Positions 6,824 through 9,497 of a stretch of 9,497 nucleotides of DNA are shown one piece after another; positions within the stretch are counted from its first letter, which is position 1; each line of letters starts with the position of its first letter. The notes below the pieces were generated by a model, which saw nothing but the letters and a program-made list of their open reading frames with translations, had not been told where the DNA came from and ran no database searches. The position numbers were made by a program, and so were the translations under genes. The DNA is from Gammaproteobacteria bacterium (lineage in GTDB: Bacteria > Pseudomonadota > Gammaproteobacteria > PS1 > Pseudothioglobaceae), in the NCBI GenBank assembly GCA_029937335.1, contig JAPYQD010000024.1:1-9497 (forward strand). Direction: 5' to 3'.

Positions 6824-7024
6824 ATGAATGTAGTAGACGAAGCTTTAAATGAATTAAGCATAAAGAGAATTAAATTACAAAAAACATTTAGTGAATACAA
6901 TGAAAACAGAGGTTTTTCATATGAAGAGTGGGTAAATCCACCAGCAGGTTCATTTTATGAAGGGTATAAAAAGGAGTTGGCTGATATTGATAATGCAATG
7001 GCGCCAGCGCTGCAATACCAATAA
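6824..7024 (+). CDS. small hypothetical protein, 66 aa, last gene of dsr unit
   Basis: A soluble protein of 66 residues, with an N-terminal amphipathic helix (about 3-24, VVDEALNELSIKRIKLQKTF) and a C-terminal part with EEWVNPPAG and FYEGYKKELADID. It has no cysteine, signal peptide or membrane helix. Its ATG lies 1 base after the dsrL stop, and its ribosome binding site TTAGGAG is within the last codons of dsrL, so translation is coupled. A strong terminator begins about 8 bases after its stop. I do not recognise the family. Coupling to dsrL suggests a partner or assembly factor; this is inference. Confidence 0.75.
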   Translation: MNVVDEALNELSIKRIKLQKTFSEYNENRGFSYEEWVNPPAGSFYEGYKKELADIDNAMAPALQYQ

Positions 7025-7031
7025 TTTTCAT

Positions 7032-7082
7032 CAGACGAAAAAAAACCAGAGTCTTTTATTGCTCTGGTTTTTTTTATGTCTG
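7032..7082. terminator. bidirectional intrinsic terminator
   Basis: A perfect inverted repeat, A8CCAGAG at 7038-7051 and CTCTGGT8 at 7062-7075, with a 10-base loop, gives T runs on both strands. CAGAC at 7032-7036 and GTCTG at 7078-7082 extend the dyad. It ends the dsr unit on the plus strand and the converging 36-aa gene on the minus strand. Confidence 0.9.
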
Positions 7083-7086
7083 GCTT
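7033..7086. repeat. dispersed terminator repeat, copy 1
   Basis: The 19 bases AGACGAAAAAAAACCAGAG are identical to 9355-9373. After a different loop, both copies continue with CTCTGGTTTTT, ATGT and CTGG. The shared sequence extends beyond what a hairpin needs, so the two copies are probably related by descent. Confidence 0.55.
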
Positions 7087-7088
7087 AT

Positions 7089-7199
7089 TTAGCCTATTTC
7101 TTTCGGCGTAATGGTCACTCTCGCTAGCCACATGGATGTGAACGTCGCTAAAACTCCAACAAAACTGCCAATCGTCAACCCAATCAAGTATTCACTCAT
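7089..7199 (-). CDS. single-helix membrane peptide, 36 aa
   Basis: A 36-codon gene starting with ATG at 7199 and ending with TAA at 7089-7091. Residues about 4-26 form one hydrophobic helix rich in G, T, S, V, L (YLIGLTIGSFVGVLATF), followed by WLAR and the tail ITPKEIG. The N-terminus is short and weakly acidic (MSEY). A good ribosome binding site (GGAGG) precedes the ATG. The gene is 29 bases downstream of the 81-aa secreted protein and just before the bidirectional terminator, so it is the last gene of that leftward transcript. Such short membrane peptides are usually missed by gene callers. No function is recognised. Confidence 0.6.
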   Translation of the reverse strand: MSEYLIGLTIGSFVGVLATFTSMWLARVTITPKEIG

Positions 7200-7228
7200 A
7201 TTCCGCCTCCGCTTATAGAATTAAATTG

Positions 7229-7474
7229 CTATTTGTTTAAATGACGATTTAAAAAATCCTTCATGCCTTGGAAGTCGATATCCAATTCAGTAGTTTCCTC
7301 GTTATACATCGGTGCTGCTGCTACATTTTCCGGTGCTTGAAAATCAAGGTTTGCTATTTGATTTTCCAAGAAGCTCTTAATTGCACCAAAATCCAAAGTT
7401 TGAGATTCAGTTGTGTTTGCAAAACTTAGCGTAGTTGTTAGCAAGCCTGCTAAAAGTAAAGTTGTTTTTTTCAT
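7229..7474 (-). CDS. small secreted protein with internal repeat, 81 aa
   Basis: The first 19 residues are a classic signal peptide: KK at positions 2-3, a leucine/threonine core and SFA before N20. The mature part is about 62 residues. It contains two similar segments, LDFGAIKSFLENQI at 27-40 and IDFQGMKDFLNRHL at 66-79 (same D, F, K, F, L spacing), with a proline/alanine linker (APENVAAAP) between, so it looks like two short amphipathic helices. There are no cysteines. A strong ribosome binding site AAGGAG precedes ATG at 7474, and a TATAAT lies at 7528-7533. It sits between the HAD gene and the 36-aa membrane gene. A periplasmic location is inferred from the signal; the family is not recognised. 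Confidence 0.75.
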   Translation of the reverse strand: MKKTTLLLAGLLTTTLSFANTTESQTLDFGAIKSFLENQIANLDFQAPENVAAAPMYNEETTELDIDFQGMKDFLNRHLNK

Positions 7475-7527
7475 TGTATTTCTCCTTTGAGTAGATCTAA
7501 ATTGTTAGTAGGTAAATTCCCACTTTC

Positions 7528-7533
7528 ATTATA
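7528..7533 (-). promoter_or_regulatory. -10 element before the 81-aa gene
   Basis: The minus strand reads TATAAT here, about 55 bases before ATG at 7474. No good -35 is present at 16-18 bases (TGTTTT), and that region overlaps the stop of the HAD gene, so this promoter may be weak or need help. Read-through from the HAD gene is also possible because no terminator is seen between them. Confidence 0.4.
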
Positions 7534-7556
7534 TCGTATGTACAAGGCCAAAAACA

Positions 7557-8114
7557 TCATTTAATCTTCCGGGATAAAATCAGGGTATTGAGGTGCTGTG
7601 TTTTTTTAATCACTTTATCTGATACATTAACCAAGATTGATAAATTGGATGCTTCCCAAACTGGCATATCGCGCATGTGGTCACCCATATAATCAAAGTT
7701 ATTCTTGCCAAAGCGCTCAACTAATTTATCTGCCTTGTTGTGTGAGGATAGATTGAAATCCGCATTACTAGCCATCACGTCATCAAATAATTTAATGTGT
7801 TTGGCAACAGCAAAGGCATAATCTTTATGTGAGGCGGTTGCCAAAATAATAGTATCGCCAGACTTCTTTCGCTCATTAATATAATCAATGGTGTCTTGAA
7901 TATAGGGTAGTGTTTGTGCATCAATACTAAAGCGCTTAACCAATTGGGCTTTTAAATAACCTTTGCCTTTGGCAAGCCAAAAAGGATACAGTAGTATCAA
8001 CCACGTGCTTTTTTTAAGTACCGCTATAGCGGATTCATACAATAAATCGGTATCGATTAATGTATGGTCTAAATCAACAATTAAAGGAATATTATTATTC
8101 ACTCCATTTTTCAT
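7557..8114 (-). CDS. HAD-superfamily hydrolase, stand-alone, related to the HAD domain of HAD-UbiA fusions
   Basis: A 185-residue haloacid dehalogenase-type phosphatase. Motif I is DLDHT with nucleophile D14 and acid D16. Motif II is the end of ILATAS (T93). A lysine at about K127 to K130 fits motif III. Motif IV is GDHMRDMP (D145, D149). The segments LIDTDLLYES and LLYPFWLAKGKGYLK closely resemble the N-terminal HAD domain that in many bacteria is fused to a UbiA-type prenyltransferase of about 480 residues in total; here the protein stops after the HAD domain and no UbiA remnant follows. It could be a true single-domain version or the remainder of a lost fusion. The substrate is unknown. 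The ribosome binding site AGAGAAG supports ATG at 8114. Confidence 0.8.
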   Translation of the reverse strand: MKNGVNNNIPLIVDLDHTLIDTDLLYESAIAVLKKSTWLILLYPFWLAKGKGYLKAQLVKRFSIDAQTLPYIQDTIDYINERKKSGDTIILATASHKDYAFAVAKHIKLFDDVMASNADFNLSSHNKADKLVERFGKNNFDYMGDHMRDMPVWEASNLSILVNVSDKVIKKTQHLNTLILSRKIK

Positions 8115-8142
8115 ATCTTCTCTATTCTCAAGCTAAAATATC

Positions 8143-8171
8143 ATTATATAGAACTTCAAAATCAACCACAA
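8143..8171 (-). promoter_or_regulatory. promoter of the HAD gene
   Basis: The minus strand reads TTGTGG (8171-8166), a 17-base spacer, then TATAAT (8148-8143). The -10 is perfect and the -35 matches at TTG. Transcription would start near 8136, about 22 bases before the HAD ATG at 8114. It is divergent from the promoter at 8235-8263. Confidence 0.5.
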
Positions 8172-8234
8172 GCCTTATGGAAAATAGCCTACAAAAAAAG
8201 CTGTAATTATTTAACAAAGATAACATTTTTACAG

Positions 8235-8263
8235 TTGCTATTTCAGAAAAATTGCTCTACAAT
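8235..8263 (+). promoter_or_regulatory. promoter of the P-loop NTPase gene
   Basis: TTGCTA (8235-8240), a 17-base spacer and TACAAT (8258-8263) form a good sigma-70 promoter. The start would be near 8270, only about 22 bases before ATG at 8292. It does not overlap the divergent HAD promoter. Confidence 0.55.
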
Positions 8264-8291
8264 AAACTCCTAAATATCAAACCAACTTCCA

Positions 8292-9320
8292 ATGATTAAA
8301 ATAAAACCTAATAGGATTATTACAAGCTCAGCCGTGGCTGTTAAAAAAAGAGATATGAAATTCTACGATCCAAGTATTACTAAGGTTCCGGTGGTTGGTG
8401 ATCTTGTCTTCGCAGAAATCACTAAAATTGGCCATCATAAAAGATTGGAAAGTAAATCTGCAAGAAAACACACGCTTAATGTTGGCACTCGGGCAATATT
8501 TACTTTTGGCACCCGTTATTCGCCGGACCAATTTGAAGGCACGGTTCCAACGGAATATAAAGAAGTTGTTGAACTATTTAGCGGCGGCGGCGTCATAGGC
8601 GATGTTGTTTGTCAAAACGCCTTGATTGCGGTAGCAACAAAGGTAAAGATTCTTGGTTATGTATGTAGTGATGATGGTAAAGTAACTAATACGACAAACT
8701 ACCAACTAATAAAAGCAAAAAATACATCCAGAACAAAGAAGGGTGCTAAGATTATTCTATGCGTTGGAACGACGATGAATAGTGGCAAAACACACGCTGC
8801 TGCAGCTTGTTGTTATGCTTTGGCTTCGGTTGGGAAAGGTGTTAGGGCGAGTAAGGTTACTGGCACAGCAAGCTTGAAAGATATTTTATTAATGAACGAC
8901 TGTGGCGCCGAGCACGTATCTGATTTCACTTATTTTGGCTATCCATCGACTTATATGTTGGATAAGAAACAACTATTTGATATGTTTAACCAAATAGATA
9001 TGAAATATGGCAACAATCCAAAGAATTATTTAGTTCTTGAATTTGCTGACGGTATTATGCAGCGCGAAACAGCAATGCTTTTACAAATGCCTGAGGTCAG
9101 AAGTAGGATTCATAAACTTGTATTCTGTGCTCCTGATTCGATTGCTGCCTCTGGTGGCATTCAAATCCTAAAAGATAAATTTGATCTTGTTCCAGATGCC
9201 ATTTCTGGCGTTTGTTCGAGCGCACCACTGATGATGGCGGAAATTAAGAGTTTCACTGATATTCCTATCCTCCAAAGCATGCAGAAAAACTACAAGGAAA
9301 TCTTAGATATTATTGAATGA
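8292..9320 (+). CDS. P-loop NTPase, DUF1611-like
   Basis: A 342-residue soluble ATP/GTP-binding protein. An N-terminal domain (about 1-145) contains GDLVFAEITKIGHHKRLE and a FGTRYSPDQFEG segment. The NTPase domain begins at about 150 with VGTTMNSGKTHAAA, a Walker A motif at 159-167 (K166, T167), then SKVTGT (187-192) and FGYPSTYM (215-222), and an acidic strand VLEFADGIMQRE (248-259, E250 and D253) as Walker B. The pattern fits the DUF1611 / dethiobiotin-synthetase-like branch of P-loop proteins; function is unknown in the relatives I recall. No clear ribosome binding site precedes ATG 8292; ATG at 8355 (M22) has an AAAGAG before it, but the region between resembles family N-termini, so I keep the longer start. 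It has its own promoter and terminator. Confidence 0.75.
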   Translation: MIKIKPNRIITSSAVAVKKRDMKFYDPSITKVPVVGDLVFAEITKIGHHKRLESKSARKHTLNVGTRAIFTFGTRYSPDQFEGTVPTEYKEVVELFSGGGVIGDVVCQNALIAVATKVKILGYVCSDDGKVTNTTNYQLIKAKNTSRTKKGAKIILCVGTTMNSGKTHAAAACCYALASVGKGVRASKVTGTASLKDILLMNDCGAEHVSDFTYFGYPSTYMLDKKQLFDMFNQIDMKYGNNPKNYLVLEFADGIMQRETAMLLQMPEVRSRIHKLVFCAPDSIAASGGIQILKDKFDLVPDAISGVCSSAPLMMAEIKSFTDIPILQSMQKNYKEILDIIE

Positions 9321-9354
9321 TGTTAGGCTCTAACCGAGCAATCTTAGAAAATAT

Positions 9355-9406
9355 AGACGAAAAAAAACCAGAGAAATGAAAGACTCTGGTTTTTATGTTC
9401 TGGTTA
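9355..9406. repeat. dispersed terminator repeat, copy 2
   Basis: A near copy of 7033-7086: 19 identical bases (AGACGAAAAAAAACCAGAG), a different 10-base loop, CTCTGGTTTTT, then ATGTTCTGGTTA against ATGTCTGGCTTA. The plus-strand T run is shorter here (5 instead of 8). Confidence 0.55.
9360..9394. terminator. bidirectional intrinsic terminator after the P-loop NTPase gene
   Basis: A8CCAGAG (9360-9373) pairs with CTCTGGT5 (9384-9394) through an 11-bp stem with a 10-base loop. It ends the NTPase message 40 bases after the stop codon. On the minus strand the T8 run makes it an equally good or better terminator for transcription coming from the right. Confidence 0.85.
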
Positions 9407-9464
9407 CTAAGCAGATTTCGGGGAGATATATGAAAAACAATCTAGGAGGATTTAATTTTTATAT
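9360..9464 (-). ncRNA. candidate small RNA, about 105 nt
   Basis: A minus-strand TGTTATAAT promoter (9471-9479) would start transcription near 9464, and the intrinsic terminator at 9394-9360 would end it. No minus-strand reading frame with a start codon and ribosome binding site lies between. The 5' part contains ATCCTCCTAG, complementary to a Shine-Dalgarno sequence. Both ends are predictions from sequence, so existence is uncertain. Confidence 0.3.
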
Positions 9465-9470
9465 ATACTA

Positions 9471-9479
9471 ATTATAACA
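9471..9479 (-). promoter_or_regulatory. extended -10 promoter at right end
   Basis: The minus strand reads TGTTATAAT within AAATGTTATAATTA, the same sequence found before the 166-aa and 95-aa genes. Its -35 position lies at the window edge and cannot be judged. No minus-strand gene follows before the terminator. Confidence 0.4.
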
Positions 9480-9497
9480 TTTATTCTAATTTTTAAT

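Noticed and set aside
9322..9334. Small hairpin GTTAG-GCT-CTAAC after the NTPase gene
   Set aside because: Five-base stem without a T run; the strong terminator follows 25 bases later and explains termination.
9430..9471. 13-codon plus-strand frame beginning MKNNLGG with GGGGAG before it
   Set aside because: Too short to support, located directly after a terminator and with no plus-strand promoter seen.
1..9497. CRISPR array, tRNA, rRNA, insertion sequence or toxin-antitoxin pair
   Set aside because: No regularly spaced repeats, no tRNA- or rRNA-like segments, no transposase motifs or terminal inverted repeats and no recognisable toxin family were seen.

Overview
The window is AT-rich DNA that most likely comes from a sulfur-oxidising gammaproteobacterium of the SUP05 / Thioglobus / mussel- or clam-symbiont type. 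The organism call is an inference. It rests on a reverse (oxidative) dissimilatory sulfite reductase locus, dsrA and dsrB with dsrL, combined with low-GC coding sequence. DsrL is the hallmark of sulfur oxidisers, as opposed to most sulfate reducers.

Left part (1-1734, minus strand): a tight series of six small genes reading leftwards: a 166-aa soluble protein, a 95-aa two-helix membrane protein, a 118-aa protein with a YodL-like domain, a 55-aa secreted peptide, a 78-aa protein and the start of another gene cut by the window edge. Most are separated by a few bases or overlap, and two carry the same extended -10 promoter. I recognise only the YodL-like one, a domain I associate with plasmids and conjugative elements, so this may be accessory DNA.

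Centre (1735-7082, plus strand): a divergent intergenic region with a dsr promoter, then dsrA, dsrB, a 64-aa unknown gene, dsrL and a 66-aa unknown gene, closed by a strong bidirectional terminator. DsrAB oxidises sulfane-derived sulfur to sulfite, and DsrL is the NAD(P)H-linked flavoprotein partner. The usual companions dsrEFH, dsrC and dsrMKJOP are not in the window. A TTGATT-N17-TATAAT promoter lies between dsrB and the 64-aa gene, and an 8-bp hairpin lies between dsrA and dsrB, so the subunits and DsrL may be tuned separately.

Right part (7083-9497): on the minus strand a HAD phosphatase-like gene is followed by an 81-aa secreted protein with an internal repeat and a 36-aa single-helix membrane peptide. 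Divergent from the HAD gene is a 342-aa P-loop NTPase (DUF1611-like) with its own promoter and terminator. That terminator is a near copy of the one behind the dsr unit. A minus-strand promoter just beyond it could make a small RNA of about 105 nt.

The dsr system itself is known. The least explained parts are the two small genes embedded in the dsr unit, the leftward cluster of small genes, and the possible small RNA.
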